The notes: generated by a model from the sequence alone, not told the origin. A DNA stretch of 64,000 nucleotides from Cupriavidus pauculus (GCF_008693385.1 NZ_CP044067.1:2151501-2215500), one strand, 5' to 3'; numbered from the stretch's first letter, positions 42,206-51,482 are shown. Made by a program: numbers and translations.

Positions 42206-43006
42206 TCAGCTCCGCGTCGGCTCCACGGCCTGCTGTACGGGCCGTGTGGCCGGCGTGTCGGTGGGGCTGACCACCGCGTAGAAGTAGCGCCCCTGACGCC
42301 AGTACTGCGCAAGCAGGTTGCCATCCTTGCGATTGCCGTTGTCGAAGTGCAGCACGTCGCCGGGCGGCCGCACATAGAACACGATCGACTGCCCCTGCGC
42401 ATTGCGGTAGAGCACCATCGCGGCCGTGCCCTGCTGCGCGGACATCAGCCGCCCGCTCACGGGTTTGAAGCCATATGCGCTGAAGTCGGGCAGCGTTTCC
42501 GGCTGCACGAAATGATGGTTGAGCCAGGCCTGCAACTCGCGCGGATCGCTGGCCTTGATATCGACCATCATGCCGTCGTCGCCGGCGTTGGCCACCGCGT
42601 TCGCGGACACGGGCTGTATATCGTTCGACGCGAACATGCGATACGCCTGCACGGCATCGGCCATCGGCAGATACGTCTGGCGCATCGCGTACTCGCGCGA
42701 CTGCCAGCCGCCAAAGCCGCCCACGACGAGCGCCATCATGACGGAAGCGGCAATCGACATGCGCTGGCGCGTGCGATCGCGCAGCGTGCGGCGAATGCGG
42801 AACGGATCGAGCCGCGCGGGCGTATCGGCCGGCGGCGGCTCCAGGCTCGCGCGCAATCGTTGCGAGGCCAGGCGGATCTGCTCGATCTCGCGCGCGATCT
42901 CGGGGTGCGTCGGCAGCAGGGCTTCGATCTGGCCGCGCCGCGTCTCGTCGAGCTCGCCATCCACGTAGGCGTGCAGTTCGGGTTCGGTGGGCATCAGGGC
43001 ATTCAT
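42206..43006 (-). CDS. Anti-sigma factor (membrane-anchored)
   Basis: Protein of 266 residues. The N-terminal zinc-finger-like anti-sigma region is cytoplasmic (LHAYVDGELDETRRGQIEALL), a TM segment lies at about 92-108 (SIAASVMMALVVGGFGGW) and the rest is periplasmic. The HxxxCxxC motif is incomplete: no Cys pair is seen. ATG overlaps the sigma gene stop (ATGA), the usual coupling. Confidence 0.85.
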   Translation of the reverse strand: MNALMPTEPELHAYVDGELDETRRGQIEALLPTHPEIAREIEQIRLASQRLRASLEPPPADTPARLDPFRIRRTLRDRTRQRMSIAASVMMALVVGGFGGWQSREYAMRQTYLPMADAVQAYRMFASNDIQPVSANAVANAGDDGMMVDIKASDPRELQAWLNHHFVQPETLPDFSAYGFKPVSGRLMSAQQGTAAMVLYRNAQGQSIVFYVRPPGDVLHFDNGNRKDGNLLAQYWRQGRYFYAVVSPTDTPATRPVQQAVEPTRS

Positions 43007-43524
43007 TTCATCACCTGCAGGGAAGGTTGGGCAACGACCTGGCCTTCGGTCAGATCGCGGAGCGCCTTGCGCGCGCGCGAGATACGCGACATCACCGTGC
43101 CGATGGGCACGCCGAGCGTATCCGCGGCCTCCTGATAACTGAGTCCTTCGACGGAGACGAGCAGCAGCAACGCGCGCGCATCGACGGGCAACCGGTGAAA
43201 GCCGTCGAGCGCCGAGCGCGCGAGCACCACGTCTTCGGTCGAGGGCGCCATGTCCTCGTCCTGGCCCACGCCGAACAGCGACAGCAGGCCCGCATAACGC
43301 TTGGCGCGCCGCTGGCCGTCGAGGAACACGCGATAGAGAATCGAGAACAGCCACGCGCGCAGATCGCCCTCGTCGCGCCGCGTCTCGCGACGCGACAGCG
43401 CGCGCTCGAGGCAACTCTGCACGAGGTCGTCGGCGCTGGACTCCTGGCGCGTCAGCGACAGCGCAAAACGGCGCAGCCGCGGAATCACCTCGCGCAGTTC
43501 GTCATCGGTAAAGTCCTTGCTCAT
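43003..43524 (-). CDS. ECF sigma factor
   Basis: Sigma-70 family protein of 173 residues with only regions 2 and 4. Region 2 carries SADDLVQSCLERALSR and LRAWLFSILYRVFLD; region 4 carries LVSVEGLSYQEAADTLGVPI and GTVMSRISRARKAL. Translationally coupled to its anti-sigma factor. A GGAAT-N16-CGTC element upstream suggests it transcribes itself. Confidence 0.92.
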   Translation of the reverse strand: MSKDFTDDELREVIPRLRRFALSLTRQESSADDLVQSCLERALSRRETRRDEGDLRAWLFSILYRVFLDGQRRAKRYAGLLSLFGVGQDEDMAPSTEDVVLARSALDGFHRLPVDARALLLLVSVEGLSYQEAADTLGVPIGTVMSRISRARKALRDLTEGQVVAQPSLQVMK

Positions 43525-43565
43525 GTCGGTCAGCCCAGTGGGCTTTCGGGTTCAACTGCAGGGAA

Positions 43566-43590
43566 GACGAACGGCATCGGGGATTATTCC
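43566..43590 (-). promoter_or_regulatory. ECF-type promoter of the sigma/anti-sigma operon
   Basis: Minus strand: GGAAT (43590-43586), 16-bp spacer, CGTC (43569-43566), 42 bp upstream of the ATG. GGAA and CGTC with this spacing are the classic ECF elements, so autoregulation is likely. Confidence 0.55.
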
Positions 43591-43682
43591 ACGCGTCCGC
43601 GAAAAAAATGGACGCACGTGCGGCGCGAGGCTTAAAGTGCCTTGCCCGAGTCCGGGCGAGACCCTCAGAAGAAGGAGACATT

Positions 43683-44468
43683 ATGTACAAGTTCCGTGCG
43701 GCCGCATGGCTGCTCGCCGCGACGTTCGTCCCCGCGTTCCTGCCCACCGCGCAGGTCGATGCCGCCACGCTGCGCGTGATGACGTCGGGCGGATTCACGG
43801 CCGCCTACAAGATCCTCGGTCCGCAATACAGCGCGCAAAGCGGCAACCCCATCGAGACCGAACTCGGACCGTCGATGGGACAGTCGCGGGAGGCCATTCC
43901 GAATCGCCTCGCGCGCGGCGAGCAGGCCGACGTGGTGATCATGGTCGGCTATGCGCTGGACGATCTGATCCGCAAGGGCGTGGTCGATCCGGCATCGCGT
44001 GTGGAGCTCGCGGACTCGCGTATCGGCATGGTCGTGCGCCAGGGCCAGACCGTTCCCGACATCCGCACCGAGAATGCCTTGCGCGAGACGCTGCTGCGTG
44101 CGAAGTCGGTGGCTTACTCGGACAGCGCGAGCGGCGTGTATGTGGAGAAGGAACTGTTCGCGCGTCTGGGCATTACCGCGCAGATGCGCGGCAAGGCCAG
44201 CAAGATCGAGAAGATTCCGGTCGCGACGGTCGTAGCCGATGGCCAGTACGAGCTCGGCTTCCAGCAGGTGAGCGAACTGCTGCCCGTGCCGGGTGTGTCG
44301 TTCGCGGGGCGCATTCCGGAGTCCGTGCAATCGGTCACACGCTTCGCGGCGGGCATTCCCGTGAATGCGCCACATCCGGCGGAAGCGCGCGCACTGCTCG
44401 AGTTTCTCTCGGCGCCGGCCGCACAGACGGTCGTCAAGGATTCGGGCCTCGATAGCGTCGAAAAATAG
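43683..44468 (+). CDS. ModA-like ABC substrate-binding protein
   Basis: Periplasmic protein of 261 residues with signal peptide (FLPTAQVDAA) and the type-2 binding fold of ModA/extracellular solute-binding family 11 (LRVMTSGGFTAAYKILGPQ, then ANVVIMVGYALD-like ADVVIMVGYAL). No permease or ATPase genes lie next to it, so the ligand and partner are unknown. AGAAGGAGA precedes the ATG. Its 3' end carries a 13-bp tandem duplication across the stop. Confidence 0.82.
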   Translation: MYKFRAAAWLLAATFVPAFLPTAQVDAATLRVMTSGGFTAAYKILGPQYSAQSGNPIETELGPSMGQSREAIPNRLARGEQADVVIMVGYALDDLIRKGVVDPASRVELADSRIGMVVRQGQTVPDIRTENALRETLLRAKSVAYSDSASGVYVEKELFARLGITAQMRGKASKIEKIPVATVVADGQYELGFQQVSELLPVPGVSFAGRIPESVQSVTRFAAGIPVNAPHPAEARALLEFLSAPAAQTVVKDSGLDSVEK

Positions 44469-44477
44469 CGTCGAAAA
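44452..44477 (+). repeat. 13-bp tandem duplication spanning the ModA-like stop codon
   Basis: ATAGCGTCGAAAA occurs twice in tandem (44452-44464, 44465-44477). The gene ends at the TAG of the second copy. Confidence 0.85.
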
Positions 44478-44540
44478 ATAAGTGTGGGAATTGTCTTACG
44501 TACATTTCGGAAGGGGGCCGCTGCTTCATCCCGGTGCAGG

Positions 44541-44565
44541 AACGTAACCTTCAACTACGGTGTGG
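44541..44565 (+). promoter_or_regulatory. Possible ECF-type promoter of the CX10C-repeat gene
   Basis: GGAACGTAACC near 44541 resembles an ECF -35 (GGAAC). The -10 at 16 bp (GTGT) is poor, so this is tentative. It precedes the start at 44623 by about 80 bp. Confidence 0.25.
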
Positions 44566-44622
44566 CCACGGCGCAAGACGCCGGGCCCGGAGAAAAAATC
44601 CACTTAAGAGAAGGAGCACGAC

Positions 44623-45198
44623 ATGACGATGAAGAAACTGTTCTGCGCCGCAGTCTGTTCGATGATGGTTGCCGCCCCCGCTGGCTTTGCGTATGCGCAA
44701 GCCGGTTCCAAAGCCGACTACGACGCCGCCGTGAAGACGGCCGACGCCGACTACAAGACCGCGAACACGAAGTGCGACGCGATGAAGGACAACGCCAAGG
44801 ACGTCTGCAAGGCGGAAGCCAAGCGTGACCGCGATGTGGCGAAGGCCAATGCCGAAGCCCGCCGCGACGGCACGGACAAGGCGCATGCCAAGGCCATGAA
44901 GACCAAGGCCGATCGCGACTACGACGTGTCGAAGGAAATGTGCGACGACAAGTCGGGTAACGACAAGGACGTGTGCGTGAAGCAGGCCAAGGCTGCCCAT
45001 GAGCAGGCCCTGGGCGCTGCGAAGGTGACCAAGGCTGCGGCCACGGGTACCAGCACCGATGTCGCCGAGGCGCGTGCGGACGCCCGCAAGGACACCACGG
45101 ACGCCGCCTACAAGGCCGACAAGGAAAAGTGTGACGCCATGACCGGCGACGCCAAGGACAAGTGCCAGGCCAACGTGAAGGCCAAGTACGCACGCTAA
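44623..45198 (+). CDS. Exported Ala/Lys/Asp-rich protein with three CX10C repeats
   Basis: Periplasmic protein of 191 residues with a signal peptide cut after AYAQA. It is highly helical and charged. Three units each hold a C-x10-C pair: CDAMKDNAKDVC, CDDKSGNDKDVC and CDAMTGDAKDKC, probably forming intra-unit disulfides. Similar proteins occur in Burkholderiales as hypothetical or stress proteins. AAGGAG precedes the ATG. Followed by CsbD. Confidence 0.7.
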   Translation: MTMKKLFCAAVCSMMVAAPAGFAYAQAGSKADYDAAVKTADADYKTANTKCDAMKDNAKDVCKAEAKRDRDVAKANAEARRDGTDKAHAKAMKTKADRDYDVSKEMCDDKSGNDKDVCVKQAKAAHEQALGAAKVTKAAATGTSTDVAEARADARKDTTDAAYKADKEKCDAMTGDAKDKCQANVKAKYAR

Positions 45199-45252
45199 TC
45201 CGGCGAGCGACCTCCGACACCAATCGACACACCAACCCGCAAGGAGTCCGAC

Positions 45253-45456
45253 ATGAACTGGGACCAAATGGAAGGCAAGTGGGAACAGGCCAAGGGCAAG
45301 ATCAAGGAGAAGTGGGGCAAGCTGACCGACGATGACATGACCGTCATCAACGGCAAGCGCGACCAGCTCGCGGGCCGCATCCAGGAGCGCTATGGCTACA
45401 CCAAGGAGCGCGCCGAGGAAGAGATGAAGGCGTGGGAACGCGACGCTCGCTGGTAA
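45253..45456 (+). CDS. CsbD family stress-response protein
   Basis: Small soluble protein of 67 residues matching CsbD/YjbJ (MNWDQMEGKWEQAKGKIKEK, then INGKRDQLAGRIQERYG). The family is induced by general stress; its molecular role is unclear. AAGGAG precedes the ATG; likely cotranscribed with the CX10C-repeat gene. Confidence 0.92.
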   Translation: MNWDQMEGKWEQAKGKIKEKWGKLTDDDMTVINGKRDQLAGRIQERYGYTKERAEEEMKAWERDARW

Positions 45457-45762
45457 GCAGCGATCGATCGCCAAAGTCGATGCGCGGACGGTGCATCGCA
45501 CACAACGGGGCTTCGGCCCCGTTGTCGTTTCCCGAACCCCGACTCAAGTGGGGACGATCCCCCGGGCCGTCTGTGCGTGGTGCGTGTTTTGTGGCGTAAA
45601 CGCCGCGCTATACCTGCCGTGCGTGACGAATTAAGCATTAATTAGGACTGAATATCGCCGAATTTAGTACGGACCCCATCGATCGCGACTTAACATTGCG
45701 GCTCCCAATGGCGTCTCAACCTGCTTCGGCGCCGCGCGAAATTCTCCAAGGCGCGGCATTGC
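45457..45762. other. Intergenic region upstream of the multi-TM histidine kinase
   Basis: 306 bp. Besides the csbD hairpin it holds a perfect inverted repeat AATTAA-gca-TTAATT (45629-45643), about 120 bp before the kinase start, a candidate operator. No gene seen. Confidence 0.5.
45502..45525 (+). terminator. Hairpin after csbD
   Basis: Stem ACAACGGGGC / GCCCCGTTGT with UUCG tetraloop, then CGTTT. The T tract is short, so termination efficiency is uncertain. Confidence 0.6.
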
Positions 45763-47190
45763 ATGTACGCGATCCTGCCCGCCTTCGTCTCGTCGATCTT
45801 CCTCGGTTACGGCCTCTATGTGCTGGTGACCCAGGGCGTCACGCGCGTATCGACGTCGTTCTTCCTGCTCTGCGCGACCACGTTCGCGTGGCAGGGCACG
45901 TGGGCATTCCTGTTCCAGTCCGAACATCCCGACGTCGCGTTGCTGCTCGCGCGCGTGGGCTATCTGTTCATCCTGTTCCTGCCGACGACGTTCTACCACT
46001 TCATCTGCGAAGCGACCGAGTGCCGCAGGGAACGTCCCGCGCTGCTCGTGTCGTACGGCATGAGCCTGATCCTGTCGGTGCTGCTGCTGACCACGCATCA
46101 GGTGGTGTCGGGCTACTACACGCTGTTCTTCGGCGAGTATCCGAAAGCCGGGCCGCTGCATCCGCTGCACGTGCTGCAGACGGTCGTGCTGGCTGCGCGC
46201 TGCGCGTGGCTGCTGGTCAAGGCGCGCACCAATGCGACGGCCGAACGCCGCCGGCGCTTCAACCTGTGCCTGCTCGCGCTGGGGTTGTACTCGGTCGCCG
46301 CCGTCGACTACGGCGTCAACTACGGCCTCGCGTTCTATCCGCCGGGCGCGATCTTTATCGCGATGAGTCTCGGCATTCTCGCGCTCAGCGTCGTGCGTTA
46401 CGACCTGATGCACCCGTACTCGCTCGCGGCCACCGTCGCGCATGAAGTCCGCACGCCGCTCGCGACCATCCGCATGCAGGTGCAGGAAATCGCGCTGGCA
46501 TGGCCGCGGCTGCTGCAGGGGTATCGCCTGGCCGTCGAGCACGGGCTGATGGAGGACCGCATGCGGCCCGGACAGATCGAGCGCATGAGCCAGCTCATCG
46601 GGGGCATTACGCGCGAGGTCGATGGGACGAGCACCGTCATCGACATGGCGCTGGCTTCCGTGACGCTCGAGCGGCTGGACCGCAGCACATTCGCGCCGTA
46701 TGGTGTGGCCGCATGCGTGGAGGCGGCGATGGAACGCTATCCGTTCCAGCCCGAGGAGCGCGAGCGTGTGCGCGTGCATGGCTTCGAGCCGGACTGGCGA
46801 TTCGTCGGCTCCGATACGCTGCTGGTGTATGTGCTGTTCAACCTGCTCAAGAACGGCCTCTACGCGATTCGCGCGCATGGCAGCGGCGAGATCCGCATCG
46901 AAGGCGGCATCGAGGGCAACTTCTACCTGCTGCGCTTCAGCGATTCCGGCCCCGGCATTCCCGCGGACGTGCTGCCGCGGATCTTCGAGCCGTTCTTCTC
47001 GACGAAGGCGCATGGCCGTGGCAACGGTCTGGGCCTCGCGTTCTGCCGGCGTGTGATGGAAGCCTTTGGCGGCCGTATCGAATGCGCGTCGCGCCCCGGG
47101 GTGCATACCACCTTCACGCTGCGCCTGCCGCGCTTCCATCCGCTCGGCGATCGTCCCGACGAACGGCTGCGCACGCGCACCGCCGGCTGA
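45763..47190 (+). CDS. Membrane histidine kinase with N-terminal multi-TM sensor
   Basis: Sensor kinase of 475 residues. About six or seven hydrophobic segments fill residues 1-215 with a conserved-looking loop (SGYYTLFFGEYPKAGPLHPL). The DHp domain has His 227 (TVAHEVRTPLA), followed by N-box LFNLLKNGLYAI and G-boxes DSGPGIP and GRGNGLGLAF. The membrane layout and loop recall CqsS/LqsS/RqpS quorum-sensing kinases, but no autoinducer synthase or cognate regulator lies nearby, so the signal is unknown. Confidence 0.82.
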   Translation: MYAILPAFVSSIFLGYGLYVLVTQGVTRVSTSFFLLCATTFAWQGTWAFLFQSEHPDVALLLARVGYLFILFLPTTFYHFICEATECRRERPALLVSYGMSLILSVLLLTTHQVVSGYYTLFFGEYPKAGPLHPLHVLQTVVLAARCAWLLVKARTNATAERRRRFNLCLLALGLYSVAAVDYGVNYGLAFYPPGAIFIAMSLGILALSVVRYDLMHPYSLAATVAHEVRTPLATIRMQVQEIALAWPRLLQGYRLAVEHGLMEDRMRPGQIERMSQLIGGITREVDGTSTVIDMALASVTLERLDRSTFAPYGVAACVEAAMERYPFQPEERERVRVHGFEPDWRFVGSDTLLVYVLFNLLKNGLYAIRAHGSGEIRIEGGIEGNFYLLRFSDSGPGIPADVLPRIFEPFFSTKAHGRGNGLGLAFCRRVMEAFGGRIECASRPGVHTTFTLRLPRFHPLGDRPDERLRTRTAG

Positions 47191-47260
47191 CCGCTCCGGC
47201 GGCACGCACTTTTAGCTATACCCTCTCAACTACACACTTCCGACAAGATGGGATGAGGGC

Positions 47261-47758
47261 TCAGTTCGCGAACGGCGGCAGCACGAGCTCGTATTCCTTG
47301 ACCCGTTCGATGATCTCGCGCGGAAAGCGCGAGATACGCTTTTCCCGGTCTGCAAAGACGATCTGCTGATAGCCCAGCGACACGGGGCGGCCTTCGACGC
47401 TGAAGCGGAACAGCAGGTACGCCGAGCATTGCCGCACCTGGAACGTGTTGAGGTAGCAATCGACGCGTTGGAACGGGAACGTTTCCTCGACGTATTCCTG
47501 ATGGGCACGCTTCGTCACGAACACGCCACCGGCGGCAAGCAGGTTACCGTGGATGCATTCATGGAACCAGCGCTCGCGGCAGATGCCCTGCCATTCGAAG
47601 TACCGGGCGAAATAGGTGTTCATGAAGGCATTGGAGTCCTTGAGATAGATATCGATGGCATGGTGGAAGGTCTTCTGCGGGGTGGTTTCCAGCGCGTCCT
47701 GATCGAGCAGGGCGGTACCGCGGTTCAGCACTTGGGGAATCACGTCACGCATCAACAT
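47261..47758 (-). CDS. Hotdog-fold acyl thioesterase
   Basis: Protein of 165 residues. The sequence LKDSNAFMNTYFARYFEWQG and CRERWF matches single hotdog thioesterases of the 4HBT/YbgC type, closest in feel to those of enediyne polyketide pathways (CalE7/DynE7). Asn, Tyr and Arg of that motif would form the active site. No polyketide genes are here. ATG 47758 was chosen because CAGGAG precedes it. It converges on the histidine kinase gene. Confidence 0.7.
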   Translation of the reverse strand: MLMRDVIPQVLNRGTALLDQDALETTPQKTFHHAIDIYLKDSNAFMNTYFARYFEWQGICRERWFHECIHGNLLAAGGVFVTKRAHQEYVEETFPFQRVDCYLNTFQVRQCSAYLLFRFSVEGRPVSLGYQQIVFADREKRISRFPREIIERVKEYELVLPPFAN

Positions 47759-47881
47759 GGAAAAGCTCCTGAAGGGTTCTGACTGCAACGCGGCAGCCGG
47801 CGCGTGCCCCGGGAGACGTGCGGGGCATGACGCATTCTGGCTTGACGGGAGGAACGGCGGGGGCCCGCCGTGGAGGGGAGA

Positions 47882-48196
47882 TTACTTCTGCGGCTGGGGC
47901 GCGGGCAGCTCGCGCATCGGCAGGTCGGTGACCTTCAGCGCCTTGTCGAAGTTGCATTGGAACGCGTAGCGCTTGTCGCCGTCGGTGATTTCACCGACCA
48001 CGGCCATGCTGGTCCGGCCTTCCATCGCGTTGATGGTGTCGAATCTGGCGTTCTCGTGACCCTGCTGCTTGACCGCCTTCCTGCACTCCGCAGTGGCGCG
48101 CGTGCGGGCGTCTGCCAGCGCATGTCCCGCGAGCGTCATCAGGCAGCAACCGGCCAGGACGAGGTGAGCGGCTGATTGGCGCATCGTGCGGCGCAT
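47882..48196 (-). CDS. Small exported hypothetical protein
   Basis: Protein of 104 residues with a signal peptide (AGCCLMTLAGHALA). The mature part has a Cys pair (TAECRKAV, then FQCNFDKAL) likely forming a disulfide. Function unknown. GGGAG precedes ATG 48196. Confidence 0.65.
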   Translation of the reverse strand: MRRTMRQSAAHLVLAGCCLMTLAGHALADARTRATAECRKAVKQQGHENARFDTINAMEGRTSMAVVGEITDGDKRYAFQCNFDKALKVTDLPMRELPAPQPQK

Positions 48197-48445
48197 CGTG
48201 GACTCCCGGAAGTCGGATCGGACACATTCCAAGCTTATCAGCCGCGCAGCCCGGCGCACGTTTCAATATGTTTCGTAGTGTGGGTTGCCGCATGCTGCCC
48301 TTATCCCCTTAAAAGTGCGCTAATAGGCGCTGACTTTCCTCGTCTCCCCTGTCAACGCAGGAATATTTCAATCCGTTACCGATCATTACGAGCCAGCAGT
48401 GAGACAGGCGAAAGTAGGCAGGGCAAGACAGGGGAGCAGTGAGTC

Positions 48446-49471
48446 GTGCAGGAATTCGTTCCGATGTGGCAGGGACTCGTGCGAGTCCGGGAGGGCAGGG
48501 GACCGTGGGGAACGGGGCCGCTGCGTTATCTCAAATATCTGAGCGCCATGGCGATGCTGTCGGCGGCGTGCTATCCCGCCGGGACGCGCCGCTGCTGGAC
48601 GCGTCGCATGCGCATGGTGGCGTTGTCGGCATTGCGGGAAGGTGCGGTGCGGCCGTGGCTGCGGTCCGTCGGGTCGTGCACGCTGTTGCAACGTGTGATC
48701 GCGAAGCGGCCCGGCCTGCTCGAGCGTCCGTATCGGCCGCTCGGCGAACTCGGCATGACGTTCCACGAGCGCGCCAGCCTCGTGGCCGATCACTACGGCG
48801 TCATGCATGCCACGCTGCCGCTCCCCGTCTGCGAGCGTATCTACCTCGACGGCGGTCTCACGTGGAAATTTGGTGACGACGGGGAAGGTGAGACCGGCCG
48901 CTACACGCTGCGCCTCGGTGACTCCGGCCCGAACCCGAAGGAAGGCGAGCTCGCGTTCTACTGGGTCGATAGCGCGACCGACACCTGTCTGGCGCAACTG
49001 AGCTTCTACCTGACGCATGGCTACGACGGTCCCGCCGTGTTTATCGGCGGGCTCCAGGGCCCGAAGGGCGAGGCGAGCCGCGAGTACATTCGCGCTTCCA
49101 CGAAGGCCTGCGAGGGCGTGCGCCCGAAGGACGCCGTCATGGAAGCGCTGCTCGCGCTGGCGGGCCATATCGGCGCGCGCCGCATCGTCGCCGTTTCGCG
49201 CGCGAACCACGTTGGACGCCAGCGCAATACGCCGCGCGAGATTCAGGCGGACTACGAAACGTTCTGGCGGGAATCGCACGCGGTGGACCTGCCGGACGGC
49301 AATATGGCGATTCCCGTGCTGCAGCCCGTGCGCGATATCGCGGACATCCCCTCGAAGAAGCGTTCTGCCTGGCGGCGCAAGCAGGCCATGGCCGAGGGCA
49401 TTCGCGCCAGCGTGGCCTGCGCGCTGCGTGAGGAATCGGATACCGCGGACACCGGGCTTCGCGCGGCCTGA
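48446..49471 (+). CDS. VirK/YbjX family protein (DUF535)
   Basis: Protein of 341 residues with GTG start (GGGGAG upstream). Family features: FHERASLVADHYG, LAQLSFYLTHGYDGPAVFIG and RRIVAVSRANHVG. Members are linked to antimicrobial-peptide resistance and outer-membrane maintenance in enterobacteria; the biochemical activity is not known. Confidence 0.88.
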   Translation: MQEFVPMWQGLVRVREGRGPWGTGPLRYLKYLSAMAMLSAACYPAGTRRCWTRRMRMVALSALREGAVRPWLRSVGSCTLLQRVIAKRPGLLERPYRPLGELGMTFHERASLVADHYGVMHATLPLPVCERIYLDGGLTWKFGDDGEGETGRYTLRLGDSGPNPKEGELAFYWVDSATDTCLAQLSFYLTHGYDGPAVFIGGLQGPKGEASREYIRASTKACEGVRPKDAVMEALLALAGHIGARRIVAVSRANHVGRQRNTPREIQADYETFWRESHAVDLPDGNMAIPVLQPVRDIADIPSKKRSAWRRKQAMAEGIRASVACALREESDTADTGLRAA

Positions 49472-49585
49472 CTTCGTCCGGCATTCGCACGCAATGCGCT
49501 GGCGGCGCGCCCCACGGGTGCGCCGGGCCCGCATCGATGCCGCTACACTATGCGTCTCCCCCCTCGACCGTGACGGATCACCGCA

Positions 49586-51181
49586 ATGGAGACGAAGACC
49601 GTGAGTGAGAACGAAGGCGTGACCAGTGGCCGCACAACGATGAACGGGGCCGAGAGCCTCGTCAAGACGTTGCTCGCGTGCGGTGTGGATACCTGCTTTG
49701 CCAACCCCGGCACGAGCGAAATGCATTTCGTCGCGGCGCTCGACCGCATTCCCGGCATGCACTGCGTGCTGGGGCTGTTCGAGGGCGTGGTCACCGGTGC
49801 CGCCGACGGCTATGCGCGCATGGCCGGCAAGCCCGCCGCCACGCTGCTCCACTGCGGGCCCGGCCTCGCCAACGGCCTCGCCAATCTGCACAATGCGCGC
49901 CGCGCGCAGACGCCGATCGTCAATATCATCGGCGACCAGGCCACCTACCATCGTCCGTTCGACGCACCGCTCACGGCCGATACCGAAGGCTGGGCACGCC
50001 CCGTTTCCGTCTGGACCCGCACCGCGACCACGGCTGCCTCCGTGGGCGCCGATGCCGCGATTGCCGTGCAGGCAGCCATGGGCGCGCCCGGTGGGGTCGC
50101 CAGCCTGATCCTGCCGTCCGATGTGTGCTGGGACGAAGGCGGCCAGGTGGCCGCGCCGCTGCCCCCGCTGCCCGTTCCGCAGGTCTCGCCCGATGCCATC
50201 GAGCATGCCGCGCGCGTGCTGCGCAGCGGCGAGCCGACGCTGATCGTGCTGGCCGGCAGCGCGCTGCTCGAGGGCGCGCTGACCCATGCGCATCGCATCG
50301 CTGCCGCCACCGACGCGCGGCTCATCACGCCGATGTCCAACGCGCGTGTGACGCGTGGCCGCGGACGTCTGGCGATCGACCGCATTCCGTACTCGGGCGA
50401 CGTGGCCCGCACCAAGCTTGCCGGTATCCGCCATGTGGTGCTCGTGGGCGCGCCGCCGCCCGTGACGTTCTTCGCGTATCCGGGCAAGTCGCCGCGTCCC
50501 TATCCGGAAGACGCGACCATCCACGTGCTTGCACGTCCGGAACAGGATCTCGGCGACGCCCTGGCGCGGCTGGCCGAAGCACTCGGCGCGCGCAAGGCCG
50601 AACTGCCGCCGACCGCCTCGCTGGCGCACTCGCCGGCATCGGGTGCGATCACCTCGGAAGCCGTGGCGCAGTCGCTGACCGCGCTGCTGCCCGAGCAGGC
50701 CGTGGTGATCGAGGAGAGCGTGAGCTTCGGCCGCGCGTTCTATCCGGGCACCGTGCACGCCGCGCCGCACGACTGGCTGCAACTGACGGGCGGTGCGATC
50801 GGCGAGGGCTTGCCGCTCGCGACCGGTGCCGCCATCGCCGCGCCGGGCCGCCGCGTGGTCTCGCTGCAGGCTGACGGCTCGGGCATGTACACGCTGCAGT
50901 CGCTCTGGACCATGGCGCGGGAGAAGCTCGACGTCACGATCGTGCTGCTGGCCAACCGCAAGTACGCGATCCTGCTGGGCGAACTCGCGGGTGTGGGCGC
51001 CAACGCGGGCAAGACCGCGCTCGATATGCTCGATATCGGCAATCCGGATCTCGACTGGGTCAAGCTGGCGAACGGCATGGGCGTGGAAGGCGCGCGCGCG
51101 ACGGACATGGATACGTTCAACGATCTGTTCCGGATGGCGAACCAGCGCAAGGGCCCGTTCCTGATCGAGCTGGTTATCTGA
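49586..51181 (+). CDS. Thiamine diphosphate-dependent enzyme (acetolactate synthase large-subunit-like)
   Basis: Protein of 531 residues with the three-domain ThDP fold. The N-terminal PYR domain has FANPGTSEMHFV and catalytic Glu in LFEGVVTGAADGYARM; the PP domain has the ThDP motif ADGSGMYTLQ...LLANRKY. It resembles uncharacterised ALS-like / benzoylformate-decarboxylase-like proteins; no small subunit is adjacent, so true acetolactate synthesis is unlikely. Start uncertain: ATG 49586, or GTG 49601 which has GGAG nine bases upstream. Confidence 0.82.
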   Translation: METKTVSENEGVTSGRTTMNGAESLVKTLLACGVDTCFANPGTSEMHFVAALDRIPGMHCVLGLFEGVVTGAADGYARMAGKPAATLLHCGPGLANGLANLHNARRAQTPIVNIIGDQATYHRPFDAPLTADTEGWARPVSVWTRTATTAASVGADAAIAVQAAMGAPGGVASLILPSDVCWDEGGQVAAPLPPLPVPQVSPDAIEHAARVLRSGEPTLIVLAGSALLEGALTHAHRIAAATDARLITPMSNARVTRGRGRLAIDRIPYSGDVARTKLAGIRHVVLVGAPPPVTFFAYPGKSPRPYPEDATIHVLARPEQDLGDALARLAEALGARKAELPPTASLAHSPASGAITSEAVAQSLTALLPEQAVVIEESVSFGRAFYPGTVHAAPHDWLQLTGGAIGEGLPLATGAAIAAPGRRVVSLQADGSGMYTLQSLWTMAREKLDVTIVLLANRKYAILLGELAGVGANAGKTALDMLDIGNPDLDWVKLANGMGVEGARATDMDTFNDLFRMANQRKGPFLIELVI

Positions 51182-51209
51182 CGGTCATCTGAGCGCGAAG
51201 GAGGCGATC

Positions 51210-51455
51210 ATGCTCCAACTCCGGCCCGGCTGTGAATGCTGTGACAGGGATTTGCCGCCCGACAGCGCCGATGCGCGCATCTGCACGTTCGAATGCACGT
51301 TTTGCGTGGACTGTGCGACGGACAAGCTGCATGGCGTGTGCCCGAACTGCGGCGGCGAGCTCGTGGCGCGGCCAAGGCGCCCCGCCGCAAAGCTCGCGAA
51401 GTTTCCGCCCTCGACGGAGCGGGTGTTCAAGCCGGCGGGGTGCGGGGGCGCCTGA
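51210..51455 (+). CDS. DUF1272 Cys-rich small protein
   Basis: Protein of 81 residues starting MLQLRPGCECCDRDLPPDS, typical of DUF1272. Cys pairs (CECC, CTFECTFCVDC, CPNCGG) form probable zinc sites. Role unknown. It lies 28 bp after the ThDP enzyme. Confidence 0.9.
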   Translation: MLQLRPGCECCDRDLPPDSADARICTFECTFCVDCATDKLHGVCPNCGGELVARPRRPAAKLAKFPPSTERVFKPAGCGGA

Positions 51456-51482
51456 GCGCCTGCCCCCACCCCGCGATTTGCG

